From positions 1 through 51,887 of the forward strand of contig NZ_JAILYN010000033.1 of NCBI RefSeq assembly GCF_019795155.1: a DNA stretch of 51,887 nucleotides, given 5' to 3'. This document shows, one piece after another, positions 25,435-39,096 of the stretch (positions are counted from its first letter, which is position 1; each line of letters starts with the position of its first letter). The notes under the pieces are model-generated. The model was not told the origin of the DNA and did not search any database. It was given only the letters and a program-made list of their open reading frames with translations. A program made the position numbers and the translations under genes. This DNA comes from Marinobacterium arenosum (GTDB lineage: Bacteria; Pseudomonadota; Gammaproteobacteria; Pseudomonadales; Balneatricaceae).

Positions 25435-26841
25435 TTAATTCGCTTTATTCGGGTAATCCGCCTCGCGCCAGAAGGAGCGCTTGCGCCAATGGGCATTCTG
25501 CAGCTGCCGGATATATTGCTGGGCCGTGTCGAAGGCCCGGTAATCCGGCTGTTGCCGGTCCAGTTCCAGCAACTTGTGGAAATACCGGGCTGCGTGTCGA
25601 TAGGCCTGGGAGCGGCCGCTATCGAGAATATCGCTCAGCAGGGCCCGGTAGCAGAGGATCGTCGCCAACGGCTGCCCCGCCGCCTCGAAGGCGTCGCTCC
25701 ATTGCGTCAGGCAGGTATAGTGTTGCCGGTTCAACTGATCGGCGCGTTCGATCAGCAGCTGTGCGGCCAAGGTTATGTCCTCGACCGTGAGCAACATCCC
25801 GACAACCTGCCACAATTCATCCGTTTGCTGTGCCAGCACCGCGACCCGGGGTTTAAGCGCCACTTTCTCGTCGCTGGCTGCCAGCTTCCAGTACGCTTCT
25901 AGCGAATAGTTGTCCAGCTGCTCGAAAAAGGCGTGTAGCAGATTTTCCTTGAGACCCGCGACGTCGCCCTGCCGCTCGAGCAGCCGGTTGACCAAGCGGG
26001 AATGCTCACCACGATGATTCTGCCAGCCGGGCCGGTCCAGCCAATAGCGCGCCCGTTCAAAGTCATCAACGCTCATTGCGAAGAGAACGATATCCGCCAT
26101 CTGCAAGGCGTTCGGTTCGGGAGCCTGCAACAGCACCGATCTTTCATACATCCCCATGTCGCCGAGCGCCCTGGCAACCTCGCCAAGCGCTATGCAGGCG
26201 TGGAATGCCTTTTCGTTACATACGCCGGATTCCGGCTCATCGCGGAGCGCCACCCGGACGTCATTTTCAAACCGCCAGGCCAATTGCGTCAGTTCTTGTT
26301 CTGTCAGCAGTTCGCCGCTATGGGCGATGAGATCGTCGAAACAGCCATATTCGTTACTGTTGAAGAGACTGACAACCTTTGCCCCCCAGTCCGTTTTCTC
26401 CCCCTGTTCCCGCTCTCTGACGGCCACGGCAAGTTGCAACCAGAGTTCGACAGCCTCCCGGAACAGCATACCGATATCGCCGCCGGAATCGTCCGCGCCC
26501 CCGAACACTTGCTCCGCCAGCGAAAGAAAGTATTCGACCAGGCCCAGCGCAGCCTTTGGATCCTGCTCGCCGAGGGCGTCGCAGGCCGAACACAGCAAGG
26601 CATCCAGGCGATGGGCAAAGCTGGCGGCATGGCGATAATCGACAAAGTCGTGTTCGAAGATAATCGAATCCAGGTGCTGTTTGATACGGTCGACTTCGTC
26701 ACTCAGGGCACCGGCTTCGCCAGCGGAGGCCAGGCAGGCCTCGATGATCACGTCGGTATCGGCGTGGATGCCGTGCAGTCTGCTCACCAACGAAACCAGC
26801 TCTGCCCGGGAGCAGTTTTGCAGTTTTTGTGCGATATCCAT
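25435..26841 (-). CDS. DUF6880-like protein
   Basis: A 468-residue mostly helical protein with TPR-like regularity. It begins MDIAQKLQNCSRAELVSLVS and its C-terminal quarter (WSDAFEAAGQPLATILCYRA, AARYFHKLLELD, HWRKRSFW) is what I recall as the DUF6880 signature. No function is established. There are no membrane segments or catalytic motifs. It starts four bases after the stop of an upstream remnant, so it was once the second gene of an operon with a protein now largely lost. It lies beside the MNT-HEPN pair; a functional link is possible but not shown. Confidence 0.65.
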   Translation of the reverse strand: MDIAQKLQNCSRAELVSLVSRLHGIHADTDVIIEACLASAGEAGALSDEVDRIKQHLDSIIFEHDFVDYRHAASFAHRLDALLCSACDALGEQDPKAALGLVEYFLSLAEQVFGGADDSGGDIGMLFREAVELWLQLAVAVREREQGEKTDWGAKVVSLFNSNEYGCFDDLIAHSGELLTEQELTQLAWRFENDVRVALRDEPESGVCNEKAFHACIALGEVARALGDMGMYERSVLLQAPEPNALQMADIVLFAMSVDDFERARYWLDRPGWQNHRGEHSRLVNRLLERQGDVAGLKENLLHAFFEQLDNYSLEAYWKLAASDEKVALKPRVAVLAQQTDELWQVVGMLLTVEDITLAAQLLIERADQLNRQHYTCLTQWSDAFEAAGQPLATILCYRALLSDILDSGRSQAYRHAARYFHKLLELDRQQPDYRAFDTAQQYIRQLQNAHWRKRSFWREADYPNKAN

Positions 26842-26845
26842 GTGA

Positions 26846-27049
26846 TTACTCTTCAGTCTCCTTGCTGGCGGCAAAGATGCTCAGCAACAGCTCAGGATCA
26901 CCGATCAGCCGGTACTCCGAGCCCCGGCCACTCAGCTCGCGGCTACGATTGACGATTAGGAACACGCCTTCGCCGCGCCGCTCGATCAGCGCCTGCCTCC
27001 CCGCGCCTGCGCGTGCGCGTGCTTTAGCAGCGGCGCAGCAGGTTAACAT
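26846..27049 (-). pseudogene. C-terminal remnant of an unidentified gene upstream of DUF6880
   Basis: The last 45 or so codons (LIERRGEGVFLIVNRSREL to FAASKETEE) have normal protein character, while the preceding part is low-complexity Ala/Arg from GC-repeat DNA. A possible ATG exists at 27049 but has no good ribosome site. It ends four bases before the DUF6880 start, as in an operon. Most likely it is the 3' end of a deleted gene; family not recognised. Confidence 0.4.
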
Positions 27050-27080
27050 GCGCCCCGCTTGCGGGTCACGGTGCCGCCAA

Positions 27081-27224
27081 TCAGGACACCAGCCAGTGCC
27101 CACCCAACTTCTGGCCCGGAATCACCCCTTCCTGGACTGGCTTGTAGACGGTGAATCTGGACAGTTTGAGATAATGGGATAGTTCTTCAAGCGTCACTAC
27201 ATGGTCATGCTGGCCATTGGCCAT
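27081..27224 (-). pseudogene. Truncated excisionase-type helix-turn-helix protein
   Basis: MANGQHDHVVTLEELSHYLK followed by LSRFTVYKPVQEGVIPGQKL and GGHW is the start of an excisionase/MerR-like DNA-binding domain, which normally continues with an Arg-rich strand and helix (WRFRREAI type). Here it stops after LVS. Such HTH proteins accompany mobile elements or restriction genes. It appears cut by the same deletion that left the neighbouring remnant. Confidence 0.6.
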
Positions 27225-27408
27225 GGTCTTTACCGGTAACTGACAGTTTTTCGAAAATTCTAAGTGGATTCCAGATTCATGCAAGTAGCATCCCTTTCGT
27301 CACCGATACTTGAGGAACCGATGTACCAGCCTTTGAGGGGCCATGGTGGCGTCAACGGGTCGACCTTTTAAAAACTGTGCAGCAGCAACAGCAGGCTCCA
27401 GAAAAGAC

Positions 27409-27440
27409 AATGCCAGTCAGTAACGATACTGACTGGCATT
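27409..27440. terminator. Terminator downstream of serS
   Basis: A 14-bp perfect stem AATGCCAGTCAGTA / TACTGACTGGCATT with an ACGA loop. On the minus strand it is followed by a T-rich stretch (GTCTTTTC), so it ends the serS transcript. It also marks the right border of the accessory patch. Confidence 0.75.
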
Positions 27441-27485
27441 TCGCTAGAGTGGCCGTCACTCAATCCGAGCGCGGCCGGCGGGCGA

Positions 27486-28766
<1,281 letters not shown>

Positions 28767-28780
28767 TCAGTCAACCTTAG

Positions 28781-29149
28781 TTAAAACAGGCGGGTTATCC
28801 ATAAACCGGCGGACAGCGCCGCGATACATAATAGAACGCTTAATGATATATAAATCGCCGCCGACATGACATGCCCTTCCTGCAGCATCGCCACCGTCTC
28901 CAGCGAAAAGGTGGAGAAGGTGGTGAAGGCGCCCATGAAGCCGACCATCAGCAGCGGCCGCAGCTCGGGATTCAGCCGCGCCTTCTCCAGAATCAGTACG
29001 AAGCAGACCCCCATCAGGAAGGAGCCGAACGCATTGCAGAACAGGGTACCATAGGGCAGCCGGTGCTCGGCGTTGTTGAGCAGCGCGCTGATCCAGTAGC
29101 GCCCCAACGCGCCCAGGGCGCCGCCGACAGCGATGGCGATCAGGTGCAT
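28781..29149 (-). CDS. crcB: Fluoride channel (Fluc)
   Basis: A 122-residue inner-membrane protein with four spans that forms a dual-topology dimeric fluoride exporter. Signatures are GGALGALGRYW, the asparagine in FCNAFGSFLMG and the phenylalanine box FMGAFTTFSTFSLE. Its ATG overlaps the rarA stop (TGATG), implying translational coupling. No fluoride riboswitch is expected since it is internal to the operon. Confidence 0.95.
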   Translation of the reverse strand: MHLIAIAVGGALGALGRYWISALLNNAEHRLPYGTLFCNAFGSFLMGVCFVLILEKARLNPELRPLLMVGFMGAFTTFSTFSLETVAMLQEGHVMSAAIYISLSVLLCIAALSAGLWITRLF

Positions 29150-30492
29150 CAGTCCTTGTACCTCTTGCGTGGGCTGACCTCATCCTGCGTACGCAGGTGA
29201 TCCAGTTTCTCGCCGATCTTGATCTCCAGGCCGCGCGGTTCCGGCTGATACCAACGCTGCCCCGCCAGCACTTCCGGCAGGTACTCCTCGCCGGCCGCGT
29301 AGGCATTGGGTTCATCATGGGCGTAGCGGTACTCGGCGCCGTAGCCCAGGTCCTTCATCAGGCTGGTCGGTGCATTGCGCAGGTGCTCCGGCACCGGATG
29401 GGTGGGCTGCTGCTTGACATCCGCCAGGCACTGATTGAAGGCACGATAGAGTGCGTTGCTCTTCGGCGCGCAGGCACAGTAGACCGCCGCCTGGGCGATC
29501 GCACGCTCGCCTTCGGCGGCGCCGACCCGCTCGAACGCCTCCCAGGCGGACAACGCCACCTGCATCGCGCGCGGGTCGGCATTGCCGATATCCTCGGAGG
29601 CGATCGCCACCAGCCGACGCGCCACGTAGAGCGGGTCGCCGCCGCCGTCGAGAATCCGGCAGTACCAGTAGAGCGCACCGTCCGGTGACGAACCGCGCAC
29701 CGACTTGTGGAACGCCGAGATCATGTCGAAGAACAGGTCGCCCTGCTTGTCGAAACGGCGACCGCCGGCCTTCAATACTTCGGACAACACCGCATCACCG
29801 ATCTGGCCGACGCCATCGTGATCGTCAGCCAGGTCGGCGGCGATCTCCAGCAGGTTCAGCGCCTGGCGGGCATCGCCGTCGGCCGCCCGCACCAGCCGCT
29901 CCAGCGCCTCGTCGGCGATCTGCAGCGGTTGCTGGCCGAGCCCCCGCTCCTTGTCATGCAGCGCGGTCTCCAGCAGGCCGCGCAGATCGCCCTCCTGCAG
30001 GCTGCGCAGCAGGTAGACCCGGGCACGGGACAGCAACGCGTTATTCAGCTCAAAGGAGGGGTTCTCGGTGGTGGCGCCGACGAACAGCACCGTACCGTCT
30101 TCGATGTAGGGCAGGAAGGCATCCTGCTGCGCCTTGTTGAAGCGGTGCACCTCGTCGACGAACAGGATCGTCTTGCGGCCGCTCTGCGCCTTGACCTGCT
30201 GCGCCTGGGCAACCGCCTCGCGGATATCCTTGACCCCGGCCAGCACCGCCGAGATGGTCAGGAACTGGGCATCGACCTGGTTGGCGATCAACCGTGCCAG
30301 GGTGGTCTTGCCGACCCCGGGCGGGCCCCAGAAGATCATCGAGTGGGGCGTGCCCTGCTCCAGCGCCTTGCGCAGCGGCTTGCCGGGCGCCAGCAGGTGC
30401 TGCTGGCCGCAGTATTCGTCCAGGTTACGTGGCCGCATCCGGGCGGCCAGCGGCTGGTAGGCCGGGCTCTGGTCGGCAAACAGATCGTCCAT
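29149..30492 (-). CDS. rarA: Replication-associated recombination protein A (AAA+ ATPase)
   Basis: A 447-residue clamp-loader-like ATPase (RarA/MgsA) acting at stalled replication forks. Walker A is GPPGVGKT (residues 56-63), Walker [11 protein letters not shown], sensor 1 [13 protein letters not shown]. The C-terminal tetramerisation domain includes [20 protein letters not shown]. Its ATG overlaps the lolA stop codon in TGATG and its own stop overlaps crcB in the same way. Confidence 0.97.
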   Translation of the reverse strand: MDDLFADQSPAYQPLAARMRPRNLDEYCGQQHLLAPGKPLRKALEQGTPHSMIFWGPPGVGKTTLARLIANQVDAQFLTISAVLAGVKDIREAVAQAQQVKAQSGRKTILFVDEVHRFNKAQQDAFLPYIEDGTVLFVGATTENPSFELNNALLSRARVYLLRSLQEGDLRGLLETALHDKERGLGQQPLQIADEALERLVRAADGDARQALNLLEIAADLADDHDGVGQIGDAVLSEVLKAGGRRFDKQGDLFFDMISAFHKSVRGSSPDGALYWYCRILDGGGDPLYVARRLVAIASEDIGNADPRAMQVALSAWEAFERVGAAEGERAIAQAAVYCACAPKSNALYRAFNQCLADVKQQPTHPVPEHLRNAPTSLMKDLGYGAEYRYAHDEPNAYAAGEEYLPEVLAGQRWYQPEPRGLEIKIGEKLDHLRTQDEVSPRKRYKD

Positions 30493-31130
30493 CAGAGAGT
30501 TTCGTCAATAATGATATCGGTGCCTTCCGGTGCCTCGAACCGGAAGCGTGACGGCGCCAGCACGGGGTTCATCTGCTGGTCGTGCAGCAACACCGTGGTG
30601 CGCTGGCCGAGGTGATCCTCCAGCATCAGTTCGCTGAGCACCTGGTTGGCGAAAAACAGCCGGATACGGGCGAAGTTGCCGTTCTCCTGTTTCGGGATCA
30701 GTTCGAACAGCTGTTCACCTGGCCCCATCTCCCGTTGCTCGATCCGGTACTGCTCGCTGAGCTGATCGATTTGGCCGTTCAGCAGCATCGCCGGTGCGCT
30801 GGCCTGCTGCTGCCCTGCCGGCTTGCGGGTCACCTGTTCCAGGTCCGGATCGTAGACCCAGATATAGTCGCCGTCGCCGACGATCACCTGCGGAAACGGC
30901 TTGTCGGTACGCCAGTAGAACTTGTTCGGCTTGGCCAGCAACAGCTCGCCCTGGGTCTGCTGGCCGCGGCGGCCGTCATTGTTCATGATGAACTGCTCGA
31001 AACGGGCACTGAAGGTCTGGTAACCGGTCAACAGCCCGGTCAACTGCTCGGTGGCAGAGCCTTGCGCCTGGGCCAGGCCGGCCAGCAACAGAGCGGCCGC
31101 AGCGATCAGTTTGGTAAAGATTTTTTTCAT
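30492..31130 (-). CDS. lolA: Outer-membrane lipoprotein carrier protein
   Basis: A periplasmic chaperone of 212 residues that takes lipoproteins from LolCDE to LolB. The signal peptide [20 protein letters not shown] is cleaved near AQAQG. The mature protein has [34 protein letters not shown] and VWVYD-like [13 protein letters not shown], all typical. The ATG at 31130 is four bases after the ftsK stop; an upstream open extension has no signal-peptide character. Confidence 0.97.
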   Translation of the reverse strand: MKKIFTKLIAAAALLLAGLAQAQGSATEQLTGLLTGYQTFSARFEQFIMNNDGRRGQQTQGELLLAKPNKFYWRTDKPFPQVIVGDGDYIWVYDPDLEQVTRKPAGQQQASAPAMLLNGQIDQLSEQYRIEQREMGPGEQLFELIPKQENGNFARIRLFFANQVLSELMLEDHLGQRTTVLLHDQQMNPVLAPSRFRFEAPEGTDIIIDETL

Positions 31131-31134
31131 CGGT

Positions 31135-33678
31135 TTAATCCCTCGGTGGCGGTGGCGCCAGAACATCCCGCTGACCGTTACTGCCGGCCGGCGATACCAC
31201 GCCGGCCGCTTCCATGGTCTCGATCATCCGGGCGGCCCGGTTGTAGCCGATCTTCAACTTGCGCTGCACGCTGGAGATCGACGCCTTGCGGGTCTCGGTG
31301 ACGAAAGCCACCGCTTCATCATAGAGTGAGTCCTGTTCATCATCGAACAACCCGGCTGAACCGCCGCTTGCCGCCCCCTCGCCGTCATCGGCGCTGAGGA
31401 TCTCGTCGATATATTCCGGTGTGCCCAGCTTCTTCCAGGCATCCACCACCCGGTGCACCTCGTCGTCGCTGACGAAGGCGCCATGTACCCGGTTCGGCAG
31501 GCTGGTGCCGGCCGGCAGGTAGAGCATATCGCCCCAGCCCAGCAGGTGTTCGGCGCCGGCCTGGTCGAGGATGGTGCGCGAATCGATCTTGGAGGAGACC
31601 TGGAAGGCGATCCGGGTCGGCACGTTGGCCTTGATCAGGCCGGTGATCACGTCCACCGACGGCCGCTGCGTCGCCAGGATCAGGTGGATACCGGCGGCAC
31701 GGGCTTTCTGGGCGATACGGGCGATCAGTTCCTCGACCTTCTTGCCGACGATCATCATCATGTCGGCAAACTCGTCGATCACCACCACGATATAGGGCAG
31801 CGACTCCAGGTCCGGTGCCGGATGATCGGCCGGCAGCCCCTGCTCTTCCGGGTTCCAGAGCGGGTCCTTGATCGGCTGACCGCTGGCACGGGCGGCCTGC
31901 AGCTTGTCGTTGAAGCCGGCGATGTTGCGCACCCCCATCTTGGCCATCAGCCGGTAGCGGCGCTCCATCTCGCCGACGCACCAGCGCAACGCGCCGGCGG
32001 CATCTTTCATATCGGTGATCACCGGGGTCAGCAGATGCGGAATCCCCTCGTAGATCGACAGCTCGAGCATCTTCGGGTCGACCATGATCAGCCGCACCTC
32101 ATCCGGCGTGGCCTTGAACAGCAGGCTGAGCAGCATCGCGTTGACGCCGACCGACTTACCGGAACCGGTGGTACCGGCCACCAGCAGGTGCGGCATCTTG
32201 GCCAGGTTGGCCACCACCGGGTTACCGGCGATATCGTTACCCAGCCCCAGGGTCAGCTTGGAACTGGCTTCTTTATAGGGCTTGGAGTTCAGCACCTCGC
32301 TGAGGCTGACGGTCTGGCGGTGCTCGTTCGGGATCTCGACCCCCATCACCGACTTACCCGGAATGACCTCCACCACCCGCACGCTGGAGACCGCCATCGA
32401 ACGGGCCAGGTCCTTGGCCAGGTTGGTGATTTTGCTGGCCTTGACGCCCGGCGCCGGCTGGATCTCGAATCGGGTGATCACCGGGCCGGGGTTGACCTCG
32501 ACCACCTCGGCGATTACGTTGAAGTCCTTCAATTTGGACTCCAGTAGCCGCGACATCTGCTCCAGCTGCTCGTCGGAATAACCGGCGGTCTGGTTCAGTG
32601 CCGGCGGATCCAGTTGATCCAGCGACGGCAAGGTGCGCTTGTTCAGCTTCGGCTTGGCCGCGCCCTGCTGCGCCTCCAGCCCCAGCTCGGTAGCCTGCAT
32701 CGGCTTGTGGGCCTCGGCCAGCGGCACGATCTTCAGGTTCTTGCGCGCCTCTTCGCCCTGCTGCTTGGCGGTGTCCGCCGGCTGCGCGACCGCGGCCTGC
32801 TGTCGTGGCGGATCGGGTACGAACGGCGGCTCGTCGTAGTCGGCGTCAACCGCTGCCGGCTGGGGCTCGGCCAGCAGATCCAGGTCCATCGCCGGTTCAC
32901 GACGCTCACTAACCGACTCAGCCGGCTTGCCACCCTTCTCTACTTTGGCGACCTGGCGTGACGGCTCAGCGGCCACCTCTTCCGGCTGAACATCAATGTC
33001 GCTCTCGCTGCGGTAGTCTTCAGGATCATAGACCTCGTCATCATACTGATCGTCATAGTCCCGCTGCGGCAGCAGCCGGCGCAGACCACGCATGATACGG
33101 TCGCCGAGCAGTTCCAGCCCCAGCTGCCAACCCAGTTCGATATAAAGGGTAAAACCCACCAGCATGGTCACGAACAGCATTACCGAGCCACCGGCCACGC
33201 TGAACCAGGAAACGCTCCAGTCGGACAACGCCTCGCCCAACAGGCCGCCGGCGCTGAACGGATAAGCCAGCGTCCGGTTGGCGATATGGGTCGCCACCAG
33301 GGCACAGAACGGCGCCAGCAATAGCAGCGCCCCACTGGCCCGCAAGATGAAATAGGGTACCGATTCCATCAACGTCACGCTGCGCCGGCTCAGGAAGCGG
33401 ACCGTCGGTACCAACACCAGCAACGGCACCAGGTAGGCCCCCACACCGAACACCGAGATCATCAGGTCCGCCAGCCAGGCGCCGGCCGCGCCGGTAAAAT
33501 TCTGCGCCTGCGGTTGATAGCCGGTATGGGACCAGCCGGGATCGCGCGGGTCGTAACCGACCAGCGCCAGAATCAGAAACAACAGAGCCCCCAATACAAC
33601 TATCAAACCCGATTCCTTACAGGTTCGGGCCAGTAACATAGGAAATGGCGGGGCTTTGGGGTGCTTCTCAGCGTTCAA
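31135..33678 (-). CDS. ftsK: DNA translocase
   Basis: An 847-residue septal DNA pump that coordinates chromosome segregation with division and activates XerCD. The N-terminal domain has four hydrophobic segments within the first 180 residues. A Glu/Asp/Pro/Gln-rich linker runs to about residue 350. The motor has Walker A GTTGSGKS (about 501-508) and Walker [12 protein letters not shown] (about 627). The C-terminal gamma winged helix ([20 protein letters not shown]) reads KOPS sites. The start is a TTG with GAGGG six bases upstream. The linker is much shorter than in E. coli but normal for Pseudomonas-like FtsK. Confidence 0.97.
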   Translation of the reverse strand: MNAEKHPKAPPFPMLLARTCKESGLIVVLGALLFLILALVGYDPRDPGWSHTGYQPQAQNFTGAAGAWLADLMISVFGVGAYLVPLLVLVPTVRFLSRRSVTLMESVPYFILRASGALLLLAPFCALVATHIANRTLAYPFSAGGLLGEALSDWSVSWFSVAGGSVMLFVTMLVGFTLYIELGWQLGLELLGDRIMRGLRRLLPQRDYDDQYDDEVYDPEDYRSESDIDVQPEEVAAEPSRQVAKVEKGGKPAESVSERREPAMDLDLLAEPQPAAVDADYDEPPFVPDPPRQQAAVAQPADTAKQQGEEARKNLKIVPLAEAHKPMQATELGLEAQQGAAKPKLNKRTLPSLDQLDPPALNQTAGYSDEQLEQMSRLLESKLKDFNVIAEVVEVNPGPVITRFEIQPAPGVKASKITNLAKDLARSMAVSSVRVVEVIPGKSVMGVEIPNEHRQTVSLSEVLNSKPYKEASSKLTLGLGNDIAGNPVVANLAKMPHLLVAGTTGSGKSVGVNAMLLSLLFKATPDEVRLIMVDPKMLELSIYEGIPHLLTPVITDMKDAAGALRWCVGEMERRYRLMAKMGVRNIAGFNDKLQAARASGQPIKDPLWNPEEQGLPADHPAPDLESLPYIVVVIDEFADMMMIVGKKVEELIARIAQKARAAGIHLILATQRPSVDVITGLIKANVPTRIAFQVSSKIDSRTILDQAGAEHLLGWGDMLYLPAGTSLPNRVHGAFVSDDEVHRVVDAWKKLGTPEYIDEILSADDGEGAASGGSAGLFDDEQDSLYDEAVAFVTETRKASISSVQRKLKIGYNRAARMIETMEAAGVVSPAGSNGQRDVLAPPPPRD

Positions 33679-34979
<1,301 letters not shown>

Positions 34980-34995
34980 TACCGGCTCAGCTGAT

Positions 34996-35017
34996 GAAGG
35001 GCCCTGACGGGCCCTTC
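34996..35017 (+). terminator. Terminator-like hairpin after trxB
   Basis: Stem GAAGGGCCC / GGGCCCTTC with a TGAC loop, 16 bp after the trxB stop. The T-run is weak (TTCTCGTCT), so termination may be partial. Confidence 0.65.
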
Positions 35018-35061
35018 TCGTCTCACTCCTACGCTCTTGGGCTCTATCGGAACACGGACCC

Positions 35062-35772
35062 ATGATCCCCTGGCTGCTCGAAGCGAGCGACTTCCCCACA
35101 CCGGACCAGGCACTGGACGAGCCGAACGGCCTGCTGGCCTTTGGCGGCGACCTCAGCGAGCAACGCTTGCTCAACGCCTACCGGCACGGCATCTTTCCCT
35201 GGTACAGCCCGGGCGACCCGATCATGTGGTGGAGCCCCAATCCACGTTGCGTACTGTTCCCGGATCAGCTCCATCTTTCCCGCAGCTTGCGCAAGGCACT
35301 GCGCAGGCGTGAGTACCGGGTCACCCTGGATCAGAATTTCGCTGCCGTAATGCAGGCCTGCGCCGAACCACGTCGCGGTGAACCCGGCACCTGGATCAGC
35401 CGGGATATGCTACAGGCCTATTGCCAGCTACACCGAGCCGGCTGGGCCCATTCGGTCGAACTCTGGCAGCAGGAACAACTGGTCGGCGGCCTCTACGGCA
35501 TCGCCATGGGGCGGCTGTTTTTCGGCGAATCGATGTTCAGCCGGCAACGCGATGCGTCGAAAATTGCCTTCGCCTGGCTGGTCGAACAACTTCGTGAATG
35601 GGGCTATGCTTTAGTTGACTGTCAGGTGAGCAGCCCCCATCTGATGAGCCTCGGCGCCCGGGAGATTCCCCGCCAACAATTCCTGGGGATCCTCGATCAG
35701 CATGCGGAAACAAGGCTCAAGCATCCCTGGCAGATTACCCTTGCCGACGATTGGTTCGAGCGCCCGCGATGA
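35062..35772 (+). CDS. aat: Leucyl/phenylalanyl-tRNA-protein transferase
   Basis: A 236-residue cytoplasmic enzyme that transfers Leu or Phe to N-terminal Arg or Lys of proteins, creating N-degrons recognised by ClpS. The signatures are all present: NGLLAFGGDLS, YRHGIFPWYSPGDPIMWWSP, TWISRDMLQAYCQLH, GGLYGIAMGRLFFGESMFS, and LVDCQVSSPHLMSLGAREIP. Its stop overlaps the bpt start (ATGA), so the two N-degron transferases are coupled. Confidence 0.97.
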   Translation: MIPWLLEASDFPTPDQALDEPNGLLAFGGDLSEQRLLNAYRHGIFPWYSPGDPIMWWSPNPRCVLFPDQLHLSRSLRKALRRREYRVTLDQNFAAVMQACAEPRRGEPGTWISRDMLQAYCQLHRAGWAHSVELWQQEQLVGGLYGIAMGRLFFGESMFSRQRDASKIAFAWLVEQLREWGYALVDCQVSSPHLMSLGAREIPRQQFLGILDQHAETRLKHPWQITLADDWFERPR

Positions 35773-36479
35773 CGAATCTGAGATCTATCAACTTCTATGC
35801 CACACCTGGGCACCACTGCAGCTACCTGCCGAACAGGGAGGCCAAAACGCTGTTCGTCGACCCCCAGGCGATCATCGCCAAGGATACCTACAGCCAGCTT
35901 TCCGAACTGGGGTTTCGGCGTAGCGGCCGACATATTTACCGCCCCCATTGCGGCGAGTGCCAGGCCTGCATTTCGGTTCGCATCCCCTGCACCCAGTTCC
36001 GCCCCACCCGCAGCCAGAAGCGGATTCTGGCCCGCAACCGGGACCTGAAGGTACGGGTCGTCAGCCCGCAGCTGAACCGCGAGTACTACCAGCTGTACGA
36101 ACGCTATATTATCGATCGACACGCCGATGGCGACATGTACCCGCCAAGCGAAGAGCAGTTCATGTCGTTCCTGGTGGAAGGTGATCAGGAGAGCGTCTTT
36201 TTCGAGTTCCGCGACCGGCAGAACAAGCTGATAGCACTGGCGGTCAGCGACTTTCTCGAAGAGGGGCTATCGGCGATCTATACCTTTTTCGAGCCGGCAG
36301 AGTATAAGCGCAGCCTCGGCAGCTACGCGATTCTTTGGCAGATCAGCGAGTGCGAGCGGCTGAAGCTGCCCTACCTTTACCTGGGTTACTGGGTCAAGGA
36401 TTGTCGCAAGATGAACTACAAGCTCGCCTACCGCCCGATCGAGATGCTGCTCGACAACAGCTGGGTGCTTATTCGTTGA
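35769..36479 (+). CDS. bpt: Aspartate/glutamate leucyltransferase
   Basis: A 236-residue member of the bacterial arginyl-transferase-like family (Ate/Bpt) that adds Leu to N-terminal Asp or Glu. The start MTNLRSINFYATPGHHCSYL matches the family, and the cysteine pairs CSYLP and CGECQAC are present. The catalytic GNAT-like core includes FFEFRDRQNKLIALAV, YTFFEP and YLYLGYWVKDCRKMNYK. The ATG overlaps the aat stop. It completes the N-degron toolkit with aat, clpS and clpA. Confidence 0.96.
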   Translation: MTNLRSINFYATPGHHCSYLPNREAKTLFVDPQAIIAKDTYSQLSELGFRRSGRHIYRPHCGECQACISVRIPCTQFRPTRSQKRILARNRDLKVRVVSPQLNREYYQLYERYIIDRHADGDMYPPSEEQFMSFLVEGDQESVFFEFRDRQNKLIALAVSDFLEEGLSAIYTFFEPAEYKRSLGSYAILWQISECERLKLPYLYLGYWVKDCRKMNYKLAYRPIEMLLDNSWVLIR

Positions 36480-36571
36480 TGTATAAATGGTTTTGCCATG
36501 AACAGCGGTTTAGGGCAAAATACGGCGCTTTATTAAGGTCCGGGTAATTGGCCTGACGAGGTAGAGACTGA

Positions 36572-36790
36572 ATGGCTAAAGAAGACAGTATTGAAATGGA
36601 AGGCACCGTGGTTGATACCCTGCCCAACACTATGTTCCGTGTTGAGCTGGAAAACGGCCACATCGTCACCGCGCACATCTCCGGCAAGATGCGTAAGAAC
36701 TACATCCGCATCCTGACCGGCGACAAGGTAAAAGTTGAACTGACACCGTACGACCTGAGCAAGGGCCGTATCGTATACCGCGCGCGTTAA
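36572..36790 (+). CDS. infA: Translation initiation factor IF-1
   Basis: A 72-residue OB-fold protein that occupies the ribosomal A site during initiation. The sequence ([20 protein letters not shown], then [20 protein letters not shown]) is canonical and full length. It faces clpA convergently with a 34-bp gap. Confidence 0.98.
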   Translation: MAKEDSIEMEGTVVDTLPNTMFRVELENGHIVTAHISGKMRKNYIRILTGDKVKVELTPYDLSKGRIVYRAR

Positions 36791-36824
36791 CAGGCGCCTT
36801 CGCCCGGTGACCGGATGGCAGCCC

Positions 36825-39083
36825 TCAGGCTGCCACCATCACCTCCAACTGCAAATCCCCCTCTTCCGAGACACCGATCTCGACATCGCCACCCTCCTCG
36901 GCGAGTTCTCCGAATAGAATCATCTCGGCCAGCGGTTTCTTGATCCGCTCCTGGATCAACCGCTTCATCGGACGGGCACCCATCTGCTGGTCATATCCCT
37001 GCTCAGCCAACCACTGGCGTGCCTCTTCGGTCAGGTGCAGTACCACGCTTTTATCATCCAGCTGCGCCTGCAGTTCGGTAATGAACTTGTCGACCACCCC
37101 CTTGATGATATCGGTGGTCAACGGCTTGAACTGGATGATCGAGTCGAGCCGGTTACGGAACTCCGGCGAGAACATCTTGCGGATCGCCTCCATGCCATCG
37201 GTGGAGTGGTCCTGCTGGGTAAAGCCAATCGACGCACGGCTCATCTGCTCGGCGCCGGCGTTGGTGGTCATCACCAGGATCACATTGCGGAAATCCGCCT
37301 TGCGGCCGTTGTTGTCGGTCAGCGTACCGTTGTCCATCACCTGTAGCAGCAGGTTGAACACTTCAGGGTGGGCCTTCTCGATCTCATCCAGCAGCAATAC
37401 ACAGTGCGGCGACTTGGTGATCGCCTCGGTCAACAGGCCGCCCTGGTCGTAACCGACATAGCCCGGCGGCGCACCGATCAGACGCGATACCGTATGGCGT
37501 TCCATATACTCGGACATATCGAAGCGGACCAGCTCGATACCGAGCAGCCGCGCCAGCTGGTTGGTGACCTCTGTCTTACCGACCCCGGTCGGCCCCGAGA
37601 ACAGGAAGCAGCCGACCGGCTTGTTGGGCTCTTTCAGGCCGGCACGGGACAGCTTGATCGCCGAGGCCAGCGTATCGATCGCCTGATCCTGGCCCAGCAC
37701 CACCATCTTGAGATTACTGTCCAGCTTGGCCAGCAGATCCTTATCGGACGCGGACACGCTCTTCGGCGGGATACGGGCGATCTGGGCCACTACGGCCTCG
37801 ACCTCGGGTACATCCACCTTGTCCTTGCGCAGCTCCGGCGGCAACAGCCGCTGATAGGCACCGGCCTCGTCGATCACGTCGATCGCCTTATCCGGCATAT
37901 GCTTGTCGTTGATATAACGATCGGCCAGCTCAGAAGCGGCTTTCAGTGCTTCGTCCGTATACACCAGTTCGTGATGCGCTTCGAAGCGACTCTTCAGCCC
38001 ACGCAGGATCTGCCAGGTCACCTCGACACTCGGCTCGAGCACATCGATCTTCTGAAAACGACGCGCCAACGCACGGTCTTTCTCGAAGATGCCGCGGAAC
38101 TCCTGGAAAGTGGTCGAGCCGATACAGCGCAGCTCACCGGAGCTCAGCAGCGGCTTGAGCAGGTTTGAGGCATCCATCGAGCCACCGGATGCCGCACCGG
38201 CACCGATGATGGTGTGAATCTCGTCGATAAACAGGATCGCATGGGGCTGCCGCTTGATCTCATTGAGCAGGCTTTTCAGCCGCTTCTCGAAATCGCCGCG
38301 GTACTTGGTACCGGCCAGCAGCGCACCCAGATCGAGTGAGTAGACCACCGACGAGGCAATGATATCCGGTACCTCGCCTTCGATAATCAGCTTGGCCAAC
38401 CCCTCCGCGATCGCCGTTTTACCGACCCCGGCCTCACCGACCAGCAGAGGGTTGTTCTTACGACGCCGCGACAGGATCTGAACCACCCGCTCAACCTCCG
38501 CCAAACGACCAACCAGCGGGTCGATACGCCCCTGGGAAGCCTGGGTATTGAGGTTGACGGCAAACCGCGCCAACGCGCTCTTGTTCTTGTCTTCCGGCGA
38601 TTCGCTTTCAGCCAACGACTCCTGATCCGGCTCCTCATCCGGTTCGCCGCCCTTGGCGATACCGTGTGAGATGAAGTTCACCGCATCCAGGCGCTCCACG
38701 CCCTGCTTCTGCAGCAGGTAGACGGCATGGCTTTCCTGCTCGCTGAATATCGCCACCAGTACGTTGGCGCCGGTCACCTCATGGCGCCCGGAGGACTGTA
38801 CATGGAACACCGCCCGCTGCAGCACTCGCTGGAATCCCAGCGTTGGCTGCGTCTCCACATTGGGAATGTTCTCCGGCAGCAAAGGCGTGGTGTCCTCGAC
38901 GAAATCGACCAAGGTCTTGCGCAGGCTATCAAAGTCCGCTCCACAGGCTCGCAGCACATCGGCTGCGTCAGGATTGTCAAGCAACGCCAGCAGCAGATGC
39001 TCGACGGTCATAAATTCGTGACGCTTGTTCCGCGCGTTCTTAAACGCCACGCTGAGGGTATCTTCCAGCGCTCTGTTCAACAT
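36825..39083 (-). CDS. clpA: ClpAP protease ATPase subunit
   Basis: A 752-residue HSP100 unfoldase. The N-domain ([20 protein letters not shown]) binds ClpS. It has two AAA+ modules with Walker A motifs GEAGVGKT (about residue 214) and GPTGVGKT (about 495), and an IGF-type loop for ClpP docking near the end of the second module. I chose the ATG at 39083 because GGGAGGCG precedes it; a longer upstream frame is spurious. It lies 13 bp after clpS, with which it forms an operon on the minus strand. Confidence 0.97.
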   Translation of the reverse strand: MLNRALEDTLSVAFKNARNKRHEFMTVEHLLLALLDNPDAADVLRACGADFDSLRKTLVDFVEDTTPLLPENIPNVETQPTLGFQRVLQRAVFHVQSSGRHEVTGANVLVAIFSEQESHAVYLLQKQGVERLDAVNFISHGIAKGGEPDEEPDQESLAESESPEDKNKSALARFAVNLNTQASQGRIDPLVGRLAEVERVVQILSRRRKNNPLLVGEAGVGKTAIAEGLAKLIIEGEVPDIIASSVVYSLDLGALLAGTKYRGDFEKRLKSLLNEIKRQPHAILFIDEIHTIIGAGAASGGSMDASNLLKPLLSSGELRCIGSTTFQEFRGIFEKDRALARRFQKIDVLEPSVEVTWQILRGLKSRFEAHHELVYTDEALKAASELADRYINDKHMPDKAIDVIDEAGAYQRLLPPELRKDKVDVPEVEAVVAQIARIPPKSVSASDKDLLAKLDSNLKMVVLGQDQAIDTLASAIKLSRAGLKEPNKPVGCFLFSGPTGVGKTEVTNQLARLLGIELVRFDMSEYMERHTVSRLIGAPPGYVGYDQGGLLTEAITKSPHCVLLLDEIEKAHPEVFNLLLQVMDNGTLTDNNGRKADFRNVILVMTTNAGAEQMSRASIGFTQQDHSTDGMEAIRKMFSPEFRNRLDSIIQFKPLTTDIIKGVVDKFITELQAQLDDKSVVLHLTEEARQWLAEQGYDQQMGARPMKRLIQERIKKPLAEMILFGELAEEGGDVEIGVSEEGDLQLEVMVAA

Positions 39084-39096
39084 TTTGTCGCCTCCC

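Noticed and set aside
36817-36834. Terminator between infA and clpA
   Set aside because: The GGCAGCC/GGCTGCC stem overlaps the last codons of clpA and lacks a T-run on either strand.
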